Source: DASUBV01 sp963822485 (GTDB lineage Bacteria; Actinomycetota; Actinomycetes; Streptosporangiales; Streptosporangiaceae). Taken from it: DNA of 64,000 nucleotides. Shown here one piece after another: positions 25,932-35,553 of this stretch. Where the stretch lies: NCBI GenBank assembly GCA_963822485.1, contig CAWGHW010000005.1, positions 229,811 to 293,810 on the forward strand, given 5' to 3'. Every line of letters starts with the position of its first letter. Within the stretch, counting starts at the first letter, position 1. Position numbers and translations under genes: made by a program. The notes beneath the pieces are model-generated. The model saw only the letters and a program-made list of their open reading frames with translations, was not told where the DNA came from and searched no databases.

Positions 25932-27546
25932 CCTGCCCAGCGGGGTCGGCCCGCGGCAGCTCGCGGGCCCGCTCGCGGCCGTTCAGCAGCACCAGCGTGA
26001 TCACCCCGGCCAGGAACACCAGCGCGGCCGACAGGAACAGCGCGTCCCGCAGCCCGGAGTAGAAGGCCCCGTAAGCGGCCTCGGCCACCTGCTGGACCAG
26101 CGAGGCATGCCCGGCCGCCTCAGTCCCGCCCGCGCCCTTGGTGTGCCCGCTGGGGGGCACGGCACCGGTCTCCAGCAAGTGGATGACGAGGGACTGGAAG
26201 GTGGGCGGGATGCCCAGGTGCTTGAGCCGGCTGATGAGGCTGGACTGAAGCTGGGAGTTCACCAGCGCGCCCAGGATGGCCACGCCGGTCACGGCCCCGA
26301 TCTCCCGGCTGGTATTGGTCGCCGACGCCGCCATGCCCGACCGCTCCGGCGGCACCGCGGACAGCGCCGATGAGGTGATGGGCACCACCGTGGTGCCGAT
26401 GCCGATGCCGGTCAGGGCGAGCGACAGGGCCAGCGGGGCGTAGCCCGGATTCTGGCTCAGGCTGAACGTGGTCAGCAGCAGCCCGGCGCTGAATATCAGG
26501 CAGCCGATGAAGATGGACCATTTGGGCCCGACGGCCGTGGTCCAGCGGCCGGCCACCAGGGAGGCCGCGATCATGAGCGTGGTCATGGGCAGGAAGGCCA
26601 GCGCGATCTGGTAGCCGGTGTAGCCGACGACCTCCTGGAGGTACAGCGCGGTGAAGAAGAACACGGCGAACGTCGCGAAGTAGGCGCAGAACGCGACCAT
26701 GTTCGCGGCCACGAACTCCGGCACGCGCAGGAACCGCAGGTCCAGCAGCGGATGCGCGGCCCGGCTCTCGCGCCAGAAGAACGCCGCCGCCGCCAGGGCG
26801 CTGACGCACAGCAGCAGGATGACGGTGGGCGCGCCGAAGCCCAGCGTCTCGCCATTGATGACCGCGAACGTGAAGGCGGTCAGCGCGGCAACGCCGATCA
26901 GCGCGCCGGCCGTGTCCACCCGGTGCGCGTCCGGATCGGCGCTCTCCGGCAGCACGAGCAGGCCGGCGGCCAGCGCGGCCAGCCCGAAGGCCAGGTTGAA
27001 CCAGAAGATGCCGCGCCAGCTCCACACGCCGACCAGCGCCCCGCCGATCACTGGCCCGGCCGCCAGGGCCAGGCCGGACACCGCCGACCACACCCCCAGC
27101 GCCCGGGTCCTGACCCGCTCGTCGGTGTAGAGCTGGCGCAGCATCGACAGGGTGCCGGGCTCGCTGGCCGCCGCGCCCAGGCCCATGACGGCCCGCCCGG
27201 CGATCAGCACCCCGACGTTCGGGGCCACCGCGCACATCACCGAGCCGCCGCAGAACACTCCCACGCCGGACAGCATCACGATCTTGCGGCCGAACTCGTC
27301 CCCGATCATGCCGCAGGCCAGCATGGTGCCCGCGAACGTCAGCGCGTAGGCGCTGACCACCCACTGCAGCGCCGTGACCCCCGCGTGCAGGTCGGCCTGG
27401 ACACTGCCCAGGGCGACGCTGACGACCGTGTTATCGAGGAAGGTCAGGAACAGGATCGTGCACAGGACGGCCAGCGCCAGCGGGCGACCGCCGTGCCGGG
27501 CAGCCGGCGCGGGCCCGCCGCCCGGCGGGCCGCCCGACGCGGTCAC
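25906..27546 (-). CDS. MFS drug:H+ antiporter, DHA2 (14-TM) type
   Basis: This 546-residue transporter of the EmrB/QacA class has about 14 hydrophobic helices. Signatures are LDNTVVSVALGSVQADL in TM1, GDEFGRKIVML after TM2 (motif A), GRAVMGLGAAASEPGTLSM, and motif C-like AAGPVIGGALVG in TM5. It probably exports a cationic or antibiotic compound. It starts with GTG, and no adjacent TetR/MarR regulator is present. The lipoprotein gene upstream lies only 3 nt away on the same strand, suggesting co-transcription. Confidence 0.9.
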   Translation of the reverse strand: MTASGGPPGGGPAPAARHGGRPLALAVLCTILFLTFLDNTVVSVALGSVQADLHAGVTALQWVVSAYALTFAGTMLACGMIGDEFGRKIVMLSGVGVFCGGSVMCAVAPNVGVLIAGRAVMGLGAAASEPGTLSMLRQLYTDERVRTRALGVWSAVSGLALAAGPVIGGALVGVWSWRGIFWFNLAFGLAALAAGLLVLPESADPDAHRVDTAGALIGVAALTAFTFAVINGETLGFGAPTVILLLCVSALAAAAFFWRESRAAHPLLDLRFLRVPEFVAANMVAFCAYFATFAVFFFTALYLQEVVGYTGYQIALAFLPMTTLMIAASLVAGRWTTAVGPKWSIFIGCLIFSAGLLLTTFSLSQNPGYAPLALSLALTGIGIGTTVVPITSSALSAVPPERSGMAASATNTSREIGAVTGVAILGALVNSQLQSSLISRLKHLGIPPTFQSLVIHLLETGAVPPSGHTKGAGGTEAAGHASLVQQVAEAAYGAFYSGLRDALFLSAALVFLAGVITLVLLNGRERARELPRADPAGQVTGQSAGP

Positions 27547-27549
27547 ACG

Positions 27550-28093
27550 CTAGCCCGCGGCCTGGCAGGCGCTCGGGAGGCCAGAGGTCTTCCCGCCGGC
27601 TTCCAGGGCCAGCAGGCCGCAGAAGCTGGCCACGCCGACCTTCCAGGTGCCGCCCTGCTTGACCGCGACCCCGGTCTTGCCGGACAGCGCCGGCTGGCCG
27701 CCGACCAGGATGTCGTAGGTGACCTTGGCCTGGGTGGGCGTGGTCACGGTGACCTTGGTGACTTTGGCGCTGGCCGAGCCGGCCAGGCCCGACGCCGGCC
27801 TGCGACTTGATGACCGACGCGAACGCCGTGCCGTCCTGCAGCAGGGCGATCCGCTTGCTGGTCGGCGTCTTGGCGTTGAAGAACGCGACCCAGTTAGCCG
27901 CGATCGACTTCTGCGCGGCCGAATTTCCCGTCGCGGCGGCCGAGGTTGAGGTGCTGGCCGGAGCGGAGGTGCTAGGCGGAGCGGAGGAACTGGATGACGT
28001 GCCCGTACTACTGCTGCTGCTCCCGCAGGCAGCCACGCCCATACCGAGGAGCGCACAAGCCAGGATGATCAGGAGTGACCTATTAGTTCTCAT
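27550..28093 (-). pseudogene. Ser/Thr-rich lipoprotein, frameshifted as sequenced
   Basis: The N-terminal frame from ATG 28093 has a lipoprotein signal (LLGMGVAAC), a long Ser/Thr/Pro/Ala linker and KSIAANWVAFFNAKTPTSKRIALLQDG. After one surplus base near 27795 the adjacent frame carries SAKVTKVTVTTPTQAKVTYDILVGGQPAL and ends CGLLALEAGGKTSGLPSAC. The reconstructed product of about 180 residues resembles cell-surface low-molecular-weight lipoproteins with an NTF2-like fold, widespread in actinomycetes. It lies directly upstream of the DHA2 exporter. Confidence 0.78.
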
Positions 28094-28199
28094 CGCGAGT
28101 AATCTCCAACTCCTGTCCGATCGCGGTGCTCAGGGCTGAAGTTGTTACTCAGCTTATCTCCAGGCAATGGCCGGAGCGAGCGGCGAAATGACACGGAAG

Positions 28200-28808
28200 T
28201 CAGCCCAGCGCGATGATGTGCGGCGTTGCCGCGCGGGCCAGCGCCTGCGCGGCGGCCATGGTCGGGGCCCGGTACTCGGCCACCGGGTCATCGCCGCCGC
28301 CCAGCGCCACGTCCACCTGGGCCCAGGCGATCGCGCCGCGCCGGGTGGCGGCCAGCCCGCGATGACCGTCGATCGTCACCGGCTTGCTGTGCAGCGACCG
28401 GTCCACCGCCTGCGTGCCAGTCCAGTTGATGCTGGCCGAGATGCCGACGTACAGCTGCGCGCCGCTGGCCCGGCCCTGGCCCCGCTTGATCCACTGGCAG
28501 GTGACCGCGACGCCCGGATGGCTGGTGTAGACGGGCGGCGCCGTCCGGGCGTGCAGGATGCTGACCGCCTCGGCGGTGGACAGCACGTGGCACAGCTGGC
28601 TGCGGCGCAGCCTGGTCAGCACCCGCAGGTGCGACTTGGCCAGCGAGTCCTCCGCGGTCTTCCCGGATACCGCCTGGCGGGTCGAGCCACTCGGCTGGCC
28701 GGCCGCGCTTTTCGTCCCGCCGCCGCAGCCGGCCACGACCGCGGTCAGGGTCAGCACCGCCGCCGTGGCGGCGTAAAACGGGCTAATAGTGGTTAGCTTG
28801 CGCTCCAT
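28200..28808 (-). CDS. DUF3558-like lipoprotein
   Basis: This 202-residue predicted lipoprotein has a lipobox VVAGC at about residues 24-28 after a hydrophobic h-region. The mature part contains RSQLCHVLSTAEAVSILHA and VTCQWIKRG, the paired-Cys pattern of DUF3558 proteins, and a C-terminal DGHRGLAATRRG. It is probably surface-anchored. Function is unknown. The start has an AAGGAGC ribosome site. The gene is in the same direction as the preceding lipoprotein and the helicase but is separated by gaps. Confidence 0.75.
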   Translation of the reverse strand: MERKLTTISPFYAATAAVLTLTAVVAGCGGGTKSAAGQPSGSTRQAVSGKTAEDSLAKSHLRVLTRLRRSQLCHVLSTAEAVSILHARTAPPVYTSHPGVAVTCQWIKRGQGRASGAQLYVGISASINWTGTQAVDRSLHSKPVTIDGHRGLAATRRGAIAWAQVDVALGGGDDPVAEYRAPTMAAAQALARAATPHIIALG

Positions 28809-29313
28809 AACTTGCTCCTTTTCCGGTCACCGAATCGGCCACCGAAGCCAATAACCGGCGCAATCGGCTGCATTTTCCCGGGCTGCCTGCCAATTGCCTC
28901 GGACCAGAATGCCGCTCTTTAGCCCGCGCGTGGCGAGAATACGGAAACGCCCGGCCGTTTATTCTGGCTATTTGGCTGCGTATTAATCGGTTAGTCCGCC
29001 AAGTCCGGGTCGGCGCGGTCCGGACGCGGCAACGGCGACCCCGGAGGAGTTGCGCTGGTCCCGGCGCTGCGATCGGCGCGGCTCGCCAGCCCGCCCGCCG
29101 CGCCGCGACCGGCCGGACGGCCCGCCAATCGCTTTCCCCGATCGCCCCATTGGCCCCGGCCGCCGCACCGCGGGACAAATGACGGCCGAACACCCGGCGG
29201 CCGATACCGTCGCGGCCCCTAGGTCAATGGTGACCGAGCGGACATATTCTCCAAAACAGGGATGCTTTCGCCGCACCGGGTCCGAAAGCCGGACCCGGGC
29301 TTAGCGCGAAAGA
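28809..29313. other. Non-coding gap, less GC-rich
   Basis: This gap of about 505 nt lies between the helicase 3' end and the lipoprotein start. Positions 28830-28990 are visibly less GC-rich than the surroundings (TTTATTCTGGCTATTT and similar), consistent with the lipoprotein promoter. Short open frames on both strands have no ribosome sites and Arg-rich translations. No RNA gene or repeat is recognised. Confidence 0.5.
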
Positions 29314-31380
29314 TCAGTTGTCCACCAGGTCCGGGCCCCACAGCGAGTCCAGTGCGTGATCCACCGTCTGGGCCAGCCGGGCCAGGTGCGGGATCAGCGG
29401 CCGGGGCGGCGCCGCGTCGATCACTTCGCAGCGGGCCAGCGCCCCGGCGCCCAGGAACCGGGTCAGCAGCGCGTAGCCGTGCCGGTCGTCGCGCCCCGCG
29501 CGGTGGATGTGCATCCGCAGCGGCGCGTACAGGTAGAGCTGATCGCGGGCCCTGGTCACCGCCACGTAGAACAGCCGCTGCTCCTCGGCCAGCCCTTCCG
29601 GGGTGGACAGCGCCATGTCGCTGGGCACGGCCCCGTCGACGAGCTGCGGCAGGTGCACGGCGGGCCACTCCAGGCCCTTGGCCGAGTGGATCGTGGAGAT
29701 GATCAGGAAGTCGTCGTCCAGCCGGGGCCGGCCAGCCAGGTCCGACCCGGACCCGGGCGGGTCGAGGGCCAGCTCGACGAGCGCGTCGTGCAGCGACGGG
29801 CGGGTGGCGGCCGCGTCGGCCAGCCGCTGGAGGTCGGCCAGCCGGGCACCGGCGTCGGGGTAGCGGGCACTGATCGGGTCGTGCACCGCGGCCAGTACCG
29901 CGGCGGCGCGGTCGGCGGTCCGCTCCAGCCCGGCCGCGGCGATCAGGCGATCCACGGTGGCCGACACCGCCGGGCGGGTCCGCGGCGGCAGGCAGTCTGC
30001 CGCCTCCGGCCACCGGTCCAGCGGCCCGGGCTCGGTCAGCCGCAGCGCGTCGATGACCCGGCGGGCCAGCACCGGCCCGACGCCCTCGTGCAGCCGGAGC
30101 AGCCGGAACCAGGCCAGGTCGCCGGCCGGGTTGGCCACGATCCTGGCCGCGGCGATGAAGTCCTTGACGTGCGCCGCCTCGGTGAACCTGAGCCCGCCGT
30201 ACTTGACGTACGGGATGCCGCGGGCCGACAGCTCGATCTCCAGCAGGTCGCTGTGGTGCGCCGCGCGCACCAGCACGGCCTGATCCTGAAAGCGCAGCCC
30301 GGCCTCGTGGGCGTCGAGCACCCGGGCGCAGATCTCCCTGGCCTGGGTGGCCTCGTCATGGCAGCGGACCAGCAGGGGCGGCTGCCCGTGGCTGGCCGCC
30401 CCGCCCGAGTCACCGCCTGGGGTCACGGCCCGCGGTCAGCTCCAGCTCCAGCCCCTCCGACTGCGGCCGGACCACGTTGGCCAGCTGGAGCACCGCGCGG
30501 CGGGAGCGGTAGTTGCGGACCAGCCGCACCACGGTCAGGTCCGGGTACCAGACCGTCAGCGCGCGCAGGTGCGCCGGGTCGGCGCCGCGGAAGGCGTAGA
30601 TGGCCTGCGCGTCGTCGCCGACGCAGGTCAGGCCCGCGCCCTCGGGCCGCAGCAGCCGGACGATGTCGGCCTGCACCGCGTTGACGTCCTGGTACTCATC
30701 CACGAGCACCGCGTCGAACAGGCCGCGCAGCGCCGCCCGGCCGCCGGGTCGGCCAGCGCCGCGCGCCACAGCAGCAGCAGGTCGTCGAAGTCGATCATGC
30801 CGTGGGCGCGCTTGTGCGCGGTGTAGGCGCGGAACAGCCCGCCGAGCTGCGTGGTGAAGTCGGCGCACCACGGGAAGCCCTCGGCCACCATCTTGACTAC
30901 CGGGGTGCCGGTGTTCACGCAGCGCGTGTAGATGTCCGCGCAGGTCGCCGCCCGCGGTGCCCGCCGCCGGGTGCCGACCAGGTCGTGGTCGGCGCGCAGC
31001 GTGTCCAGCACGTCGGTGACGTCGGCCGGGTCGATGACCGTGAAGTCGGGCGGCAGCGAGAACGACTCCGCGTGGGCCCGGATCAGCCGGTGCGCGATGG
31101 CGTGAAAGGTGCCCCCGGTGATCCGGTCGGCGGCCGGCGCGTCCGGCGGGTGGGCCCGGGCCAGCATGTCGTCGGCGGCCCGGCGGGTGAAGGTCAGCAG
31201 CAGGATCCGGCTGGCCTGAGTGCCCTGGTCACGCAGCCAGGCGGCCCGCGCCACCAGCGTCCCGGTCTTCCCGGTGCCCGCCCCGGCCAGAATCAGCAGC
31301 GGCCCGCCGGCATGGGTCGCCGCCGCCCGCTGCTCGTCGTTGAGGCCAGCGAGGACGGGGGGCTCTTCCGCGGACGGCAT
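29314..31380 (-). pseudogene. UvrD/PcrA-like superfamily I DNA helicase, frameshifted as sequenced
   Basis: The reconstructed helicase has about 689 residues. From ATG 31380: LNDEQRAAATHAGGPLLILAGAGTGKT (Q motif and Walker A, residues 13-39), LLTFTRRAADDML, DFDDLL. After a missing base near 30741 the next frame carries VLVDEYQDVN (Walker B) and GDDAQAIYAFRGAD (motif III). After an extra G in GGGG (30419-30422) the third frame carries TIHSAKGLEWPAV (motif V) and LFYVAVTRARDQLYLY (motif VI) and ends at 29314. All helicase motifs are thus intact across frames, favouring sequencing error. Expected role: 3'-5' unwinding in repair. Confidence 0.88.
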
Positions 31381-31572
31381 GGCTGGGAATCTAGCCAGCC
31401 CCTCTGACAGCAAGGTCAAGTGACCGTAATGCCGGTAATCCTGGCATCTGCCCAGCGCGTCGCTCATGAGGACTCGGTCTTGCCGCCGACAGGCGGCGCG
31501 GGGGGGTGAGGGGGGTCGTCCCCCCTGGAAGGCACGGTCCGTAGTCGTACCGACCGCACCGAAAGGAAAACC

Positions 31573-32631
31573 ATGCTCGGCTCCCGCTTCACCAGGGTGC
31601 TGGCGACCTGCGCGGTCGCTGTCACCGCCGCTGGCCTGACCTCGACCGCGGCCATGGCCGCCACCCGCGCGCCCGCGACGCCGCCGGCCTTCAACACCGG
31701 CCAGATCAACATCCGCGGCGCGTGCCTGTCGGACACCAACGACTCCACCACCCCCGCCAACCCCGTCCGGGTCGAGCCGTGCGCGTCGCACTCGGCCCAG
31801 GAGTGGACCCTGGACACCGACGGCACCATCCGGGTCAACGGGCACGCGGGCAAGGGCTGCCTGGGCCTGAGCAGCACCGGCACGGCCCAGATCGTGGGCT
31901 GCGGTGACCTGTCCGCGCAGTGGTTCCCGCAGGCCGACAAGGAACTGGTGAACGTGAACCTGAGCACGCCCCAGGCCAAGTCCTGCCTGTACGCCCCGTC
32001 CGGCAAAGCGGGCAGTTCCCTGGTCAAGCACCAGTGCGGCGCCACGTTCGCCGGCCTGGAGTTCACCATCCCCAACACCAGGTACGCGGCCAGCTCGCTC
32101 ACCTACCGGCCGGACTCGGGCGGCGCCGGCACCAGCTGGGCGCTGGACACCATGACCCGCGACGCCTCGGTCACCTACCTCGGCACCGCCGCCAGCAAGT
32201 TCAGCTATGAGGGCTCCATCGTCGACAACGGCGGCTTCGTGACCATCGCCGGGAACGACACCCCGAACCAGGCCATGGACCCCGGCCAGACGCTCGGCGA
32301 CTCGCTGACCGGGACCATCACCGGGCAGTGGGGCTTCAGCTTCACCTCCAGCAACCTGGCCAGCACCGCCCCGCCGGCCGCGATCCAGGGCGTGGCCGAC
32401 TCCACCGGATCCTGGAACGAGCTGTTCTTCCCCAAGGCCACCACGTTCGGCGGCACCGGCGCCCTGAGCAGCGGCCCGGAGCAGTGGACCTGGTCCTACG
32501 TGACCGCCAAGGACAACTGCGGCAACGTCGAGAAGTGGACCGACGCCAACAACAACAACGGCGGCCAGGTGACCGCGGCCAGCGGCGGCACCGACATCAC
32601 CGCCCCCGCCCCCGGCTCCTGCCCGGCCTGA
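31573..32631 (+). CDS. Secreted protein with ricin-type beta-trefoil lectin domain
   Basis: This 352-residue secreted protein has a signal peptide (cleavage near AMAATRA, residue about 29). Residues about 45-155 form a ricin B-type trefoil with QxW-like turns (SAQEWTLDTDGTIRV, DLSAQWFP) and Cys pairs GACLS ... EPCAS and KGCLGL ... VGC. The C-terminal 190 residues are Ser/Thr/Gly-rich beta-strand sequence of unknown fold, ending with a Cys pair. It probably binds extracellular carbohydrate. No catalytic domain is present. GAAAGGAAA precedes the ATG. Confidence 0.82.
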   Translation: MLGSRFTRVLATCAVAVTAAGLTSTAAMAATRAPATPPAFNTGQINIRGACLSDTNDSTTPANPVRVEPCASHSAQEWTLDTDGTIRVNGHAGKGCLGLSSTGTAQIVGCGDLSAQWFPQADKELVNVNLSTPQAKSCLYAPSGKAGSSLVKHQCGATFAGLEFTIPNTRYAASSLTYRPDSGGAGTSWALDTMTRDASVTYLGTAASKFSYEGSIVDNGGFVTIAGNDTPNQAMDPGQTLGDSLTGTITGQWGFSFTSSNLASTAPPAAIQGVADSTGSWNELFFPKATTFGGTGALSSGPEQWTWSYVTAKDNCGNVEKWTDANNNNGGQVTAASGGTDITAPAPGSCPA

Positions 32632-32656
32632 TCACGGCCTGATCCCGGCTTCCCCT

Positions 32657-32694
32657 GCCTGTCCGCCGGTACTGACCACTCCCGGCGGGCAGGC
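32657..32694 (+). terminator. Hairpin after the lectin gene
   Basis: GCCTGTCCGCCGG (32657-32669) pairs with CCGGCGGGCAGGC (32682-32694), with one T-G pair and a 12-nt loop, 25 nt after the stop codon. No long U-run follows, as is common in actinomycete terminators. Confidence 0.7.
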
Positions 32695-32751
32695 ATGCTT
32701 AGGCACGGCGGCTTGGCGGGATTGAGCCGGGATTGAGCGGAGATAGCCCAG

Positions 32752-33435
32752 GTGACTCGGACGCTTCAGGGCGCGCTGCACGGCATCGTCGCGCTGCAGG
32801 CGCACCTGCCCGTCACGACCTCCGTGCTGCTCGGCGCGGCCGCGCTGGGCGCGGTCACGCTGCCCGGCATCTCGCTGGTCACCCAGCACTTCAACACCAT
32901 GGCCCACGAGGGCGCGCACGCCGCCATGGGCTCGGTCACCGGCCGCCGGGTCACCGGCGTGAGCCTGCGCGGCAACGGCGAGGGCCGCACCACGCTGAGC
33001 AGGCCCCGGGGGCTCGGCTTCCTGCTGGCCGGCGTAGCGGGCTATCTCGGCCCCAGCGTGTTCGGGCTGGCCGCGGCCAAGCTCATCGAGGTCGGCCACA
33101 TCATCGCCGTGCTGTGGCTGAGCCTGCTCGCGCTGGTCTGCCTGGCCGTCATGGTCCGCCGCAGCGGCTTCGGCCTGGCCGCGGTGCTGGCCAGCGGCAT
33201 CGTCTTGTTCCTGGTCGCCCGCTACGCACCGCTCGGCGCGGAGATCGCCCTGGCCTACGGCATCGCCTGGTTCCTGCTGGTGTCCGGCGTCCGGGTGGTC
33301 GTCCAGCACGGGCGCCACGCCAGCGACGCGGTCATCCTGCGCCAGCTGACCCATGTGCCGCCCGCGATGTGGGCCGCGTTCTGGCTGATCGGATCCGCTG
33401 CCGCACTGCTACTCGGCGGCCGCTGGCTGGTCTAG
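32752..33435 (+). CDS. M50-type membrane metallopeptidase
   Basis: This 227-residue polytopic membrane protein has a zinc-peptidase motif His52-Glu-Gly-Ala-His56 at the end of the first hydrophobic region, as in the peptidase M50B-like group of actinomycetes. Five or six further hydrophobic helices follow (about 87-113, 115-132, 139-155, 158-180 and 200-225). The substrate is unknown; site-2-protease-like cleavage of a membrane protein is possible. It starts with GTG, preceded by a weak purine-rich tract. The methyltransferase gene follows after 1 nt. Confidence 0.82.
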   Translation: MTRTLQGALHGIVALQAHLPVTTSVLLGAAALGAVTLPGISLVTQHFNTMAHEGAHAAMGSVTGRRVTGVSLRGNGEGRTTLSRPRGLGFLLAGVAGYLGPSVFGLAAAKLIEVGHIIAVLWLSLLALVCLAVMVRRSGFGLAAVLASGIVLFLVARYAPLGAEIALAYGIAWFLLVSGVRVVVQHGRHASDAVILRQLTHVPPAMWAAFWLIGSAAALLLGGRWLV

Positions 33436-33436
33436 C

Positions 33437-34123
33437 ATGCCGGCTATGGCCACGCCCGATGAGATCGCCCGGCAGCTAGCGGCGCAGGCGGTGGCGGCCG
33501 ACGACCCGACGGGCTGGTTCGAGCGGGTCTACGCGGCCGCCGAGGCCGGCGAGACCCAGGTGCCCTGGGACCGGGCCGCGCCCAACCGCCTGCTGGTCCA
33601 GTGGGCCACCGACGGCGCCCTGTCCGGCGGGGGCCGCCGCGCGGTCGTGGTGGGCTGCGGCCTGGGCGACGACGCCGAGTTCGTGGCCGGGCTGGGCTTC
33701 GCGACCACCGCGTTCGACATCTCGGCCACCGCGGTCCGCGCCGCGCGGCGGCGCTACCCCGACTCGCGGGTCAGCTACGCCACCGCCGACCTGCTCAGCC
33801 TGCCCGCGGCCTGGCTGGAGTCCTTCGACCTGGTCGTCGAGAGCATGACCCTGCAGGCCCTGCCCGACCCGCCCCGCGCGGCGGCCATCACCAGCGTGGG
33901 CCGGCTGGTCGCGCCGGGCGGCACGCTGATCGTCATCGCCCGGGCCCGCGAGCCCGGCGACCCCGACGAAGGCCCGCCGTGGGCGCTGACCCACGCCGAG
34001 ATCGACGCGCTGGCCGGCTCCGGGCTGCGCCCGGTGCGCATCGAGGACCTGCGCGACCCCGGGCCGCCATCCGCGCGGCGCTGGCGGGCCGAGCTCACCC
34101 GCCCGGCAACCCGCCCCTCATGA
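33437..34123 (+). CDS. Class I SAM-dependent methyltransferase
   Basis: This 228-residue methyltransferase has motif I AVVVGCGLGDDAEF near residue 70, AFDISATAVRAARRRYP, and a later LVVESMTLQALP (motif IV region). Overall it resembles the thiopurine-methyltransferase-like group. A second in-frame ATG lies at 33446. It is squeezed between the M50 peptidase (1 nt) and mug (4-nt ATGA overlap), so all three are probably co-transcribed. The substrate is unknown. Confidence 0.87.
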   Translation: MPAMATPDEIARQLAAQAVAADDPTGWFERVYAAAEAGETQVPWDRAAPNRLLVQWATDGALSGGGRRAVVVGCGLGDDAEFVAGLGFATTAFDISATAVRAARRRYPDSRVSYATADLLSLPAAWLESFDLVVESMTLQALPDPPRAAAITSVGRLVAPGGTLIVIARAREPGDPDEGPPWALTHAEIDALAGSGLRPVRIEDLRDPGPPSARRWRAELTRPATRPS

Positions 34124-34689
34124 CGGCCCCTGCCCGACCGCGCCGGCCCACCCAGGTCGAGCTCGAGGCCGCGCGGGAGCTGACCATCCCCGACGTGGCC
34201 GCGCCCGGACTGCGGGTGCTGTTCTCGGGCATCAACCCCGGCCTGTACTCGGCCGCCACCGGCTACCACTTCGCCCGGCCCGGCAACCGTTTCTGGCCCG
34301 CCCTGCACCGGTCCGGGTTCACCCCGCGCCAGCTCGACCCGAGCGAGCAGGACCAGCTCCCGGGCTTCGGGCTGGGCATCACCAACGTGGCGGCCAGGGC
34401 CACCGCGCGGGCCGACGAGCTGAGTCCGGCCGAGCTGCGCGAGGGCGGCCGGCTACTGCGAGCCAAGGCGGAAACGCTCGGACCACAGTGGCTGGCGGTG
34501 CTCGGCGTCACCGCCTACCGAGCTGCGTTCGGGATAAAAGGTGCTGTCGTCGGCCGGCAGGACGAGATGTTCGGCACGACGCGGATCTGGGTCCTGCCCA
34601 ACCCCAGCGGCCTCAACGCGCACTGGACGCCGCCTCAGCTCGCCGAGGCGTTTCGCGACCTGAAGGCGGAGTCAGGCGTACGCGGCTAG
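34120..34689 (+). CDS. mug: G/U mismatch-specific DNA glycosylase
   Basis: This 189-residue uracil-DNA-glycosylase superfamily protein has the active-site motif GINPG at residues 37-41 followed by GYHFARPGNRFWPALHRSGFT, and the later LPNPSGLNAHW minor-groove wedge motif. It removes uracil or ethenocytosine opposite G. The start overlaps the methyltransferase stop. The last 18 nt overlap the convergent SRPBCC gene. A diverged second copy of its 3' end lies at 35955-36063. Confidence 0.93.
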   Translation: MTAPARPRRPTQVELEAARELTIPDVAAPGLRVLFSGINPGLYSAATGYHFARPGNRFWPALHRSGFTPRQLDPSEQDQLPGFGLGITNVAARATARADELSPAELREGGRLLRAKAETLGPQWLAVLGVTAYRAAFGIKGAVVGRQDEMFGTTRIWVLPNPSGLNAHWTPPQLAEAFRDLKAESGVRG

Positions 34690-35103
34690 GCGGTCCAGGC
34701 AGGCGGACCAGCCGGCGGCGTGCTCAGCTCTGGCACCTTGGTCCGGTATCTGGACGTGCTCGACCGTGACTTCGGTTCCGGCGGCACAGGCGGCGAAGGT
34801 GACCGTGACCAGCTCGGATCGGACCGGGCCGGGATGGATCTGCCACGTGTACGCGAGCTTGCGCGGTGCCTCGACGATGGTGAACCGGCCGGAAATGATG
34901 ACCGTCGAGCCATCCGCGAGCGTGTTGTCGAGTCGGTAGCTGCCGCCGACGATCGGGTCGACGCTGGCCTGGGTGCAATGACCCCCCGGGGGTCCCCACC
35001 ACTGACGCAGGTGTGCCGGGGACGTCCACATCTCGAAGAGCCGTTCTGGCTGGGCGGGGATCAGCCTGCTCGTCACGAGCCGCAAGCCGATGACGCCGGT
35101 CAC
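34672..35103 (-). CDS. SRPBCC/AHSA1 family protein
   Basis: This 143-residue helix-grip protein of the activator-of-Hsp90-like group begins RLVTSRLIPAQPERLFEMWTSPAHLRQWWGP and continues with GGSYRLDNTLADGSTVIISGRFTIVEAP. Such proteins bind small hydrophobic ligands and are commonly paired with an ArsR regulator, as here (4-nt overlap with the gene upstream). The ligand is unknown. Confidence 0.87.
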   Translation of the reverse strand: MTGVIGLRLVTSRLIPAQPERLFEMWTSPAHLRQWWGPPGGHCTQASVDPIVGGSYRLDNTLADGSTVIISGRFTIVEAPRKLAYTWQIHPGPVRSELVTVTFAACAAGTEVTVEHVQIPDQGARAEHAAGWSACLDRLAAYA

Positions 35104-35432
35104 GCCGGGTCCTCGCTCACGTAGTCAGCCAGCGCGTCCAGTGTGTGATCCCAGAAGGCCCGGTAGTGGGCGATCCACTCGTCGGCCGTGCGCATGACGG
35201 CCGCGTCGAGCGTGCACCAGTGGACTCGCCCTTCGATGGAGCGCCTGATGAGCCCGGCGTGCTCGAGGACCCGCACGTGTTTCGAGATCCCCGGCAGTGA
35301 CATGTCGTGCGGGGCGGCCAGTTCGGTGATCGACGCAGGGGCCTGGGCTAGCTGGGCCAGTAGCTGCCTGCGGGTCCGGTCAGCGAGCGCGCCGAAGACG
35401 AGATCGAGGCGCTCGTCAGTGGACGTAGTCAT
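35100..35432 (-). CDS. ArsR family transcriptional repressor
   Basis: This 110-residue winged-helix regulator contains LADRTRRQLLAQLAQAPASITELAAPHDMSLPGISKHVRVLEHAGLI, the ArsR DNA-binding core, followed by the wing RRSIEGRVHWCTL. No CxC metal motif is seen, so it belongs to the ligand- or partner-regulated SRPBCC-linked group. It overlaps the downstream SRPBCC gene (ATGA) and is divergent from another SRPBCC gene at 35554, with a candidate operator between them. Confidence 0.9.
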   Translation of the reverse strand: MTTSTDERLDLVFGALADRTRRQLLAQLAQAPASITELAAPHDMSLPGISKHVRVLEHAGLIRRSIEGRVHWCTLDAAVMRTADEWIAHYRAFWDHTLDALADYVSEDPA

Positions 35433-35476
35433 CAGAATCCGTTCGCTGGGCGGGTCACGGCGTATACGTTGCAGAT

Positions 35477-35495
35477 ATTAAACCAGATGGTTAAT
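35477..35495. promoter_or_regulatory. Candidate ArsR operator
   Basis: ATTAAACCAGATGGTTAAT is a nearly symmetric AT-rich element in an otherwise GC-rich region. It lies midway between the divergent arsR (start 35432) and SRPBCC (start 35554) genes. Position and symmetry fit an autoregulatory ArsR site controlling both directions. Confidence 0.55.
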
Positions 35496-35553
35496 CTTCT
35501 TCCTGCCCCGGTGCCGCCGGCCTCGGGTGCCCCGACAGGTTCAGGGAGACGTC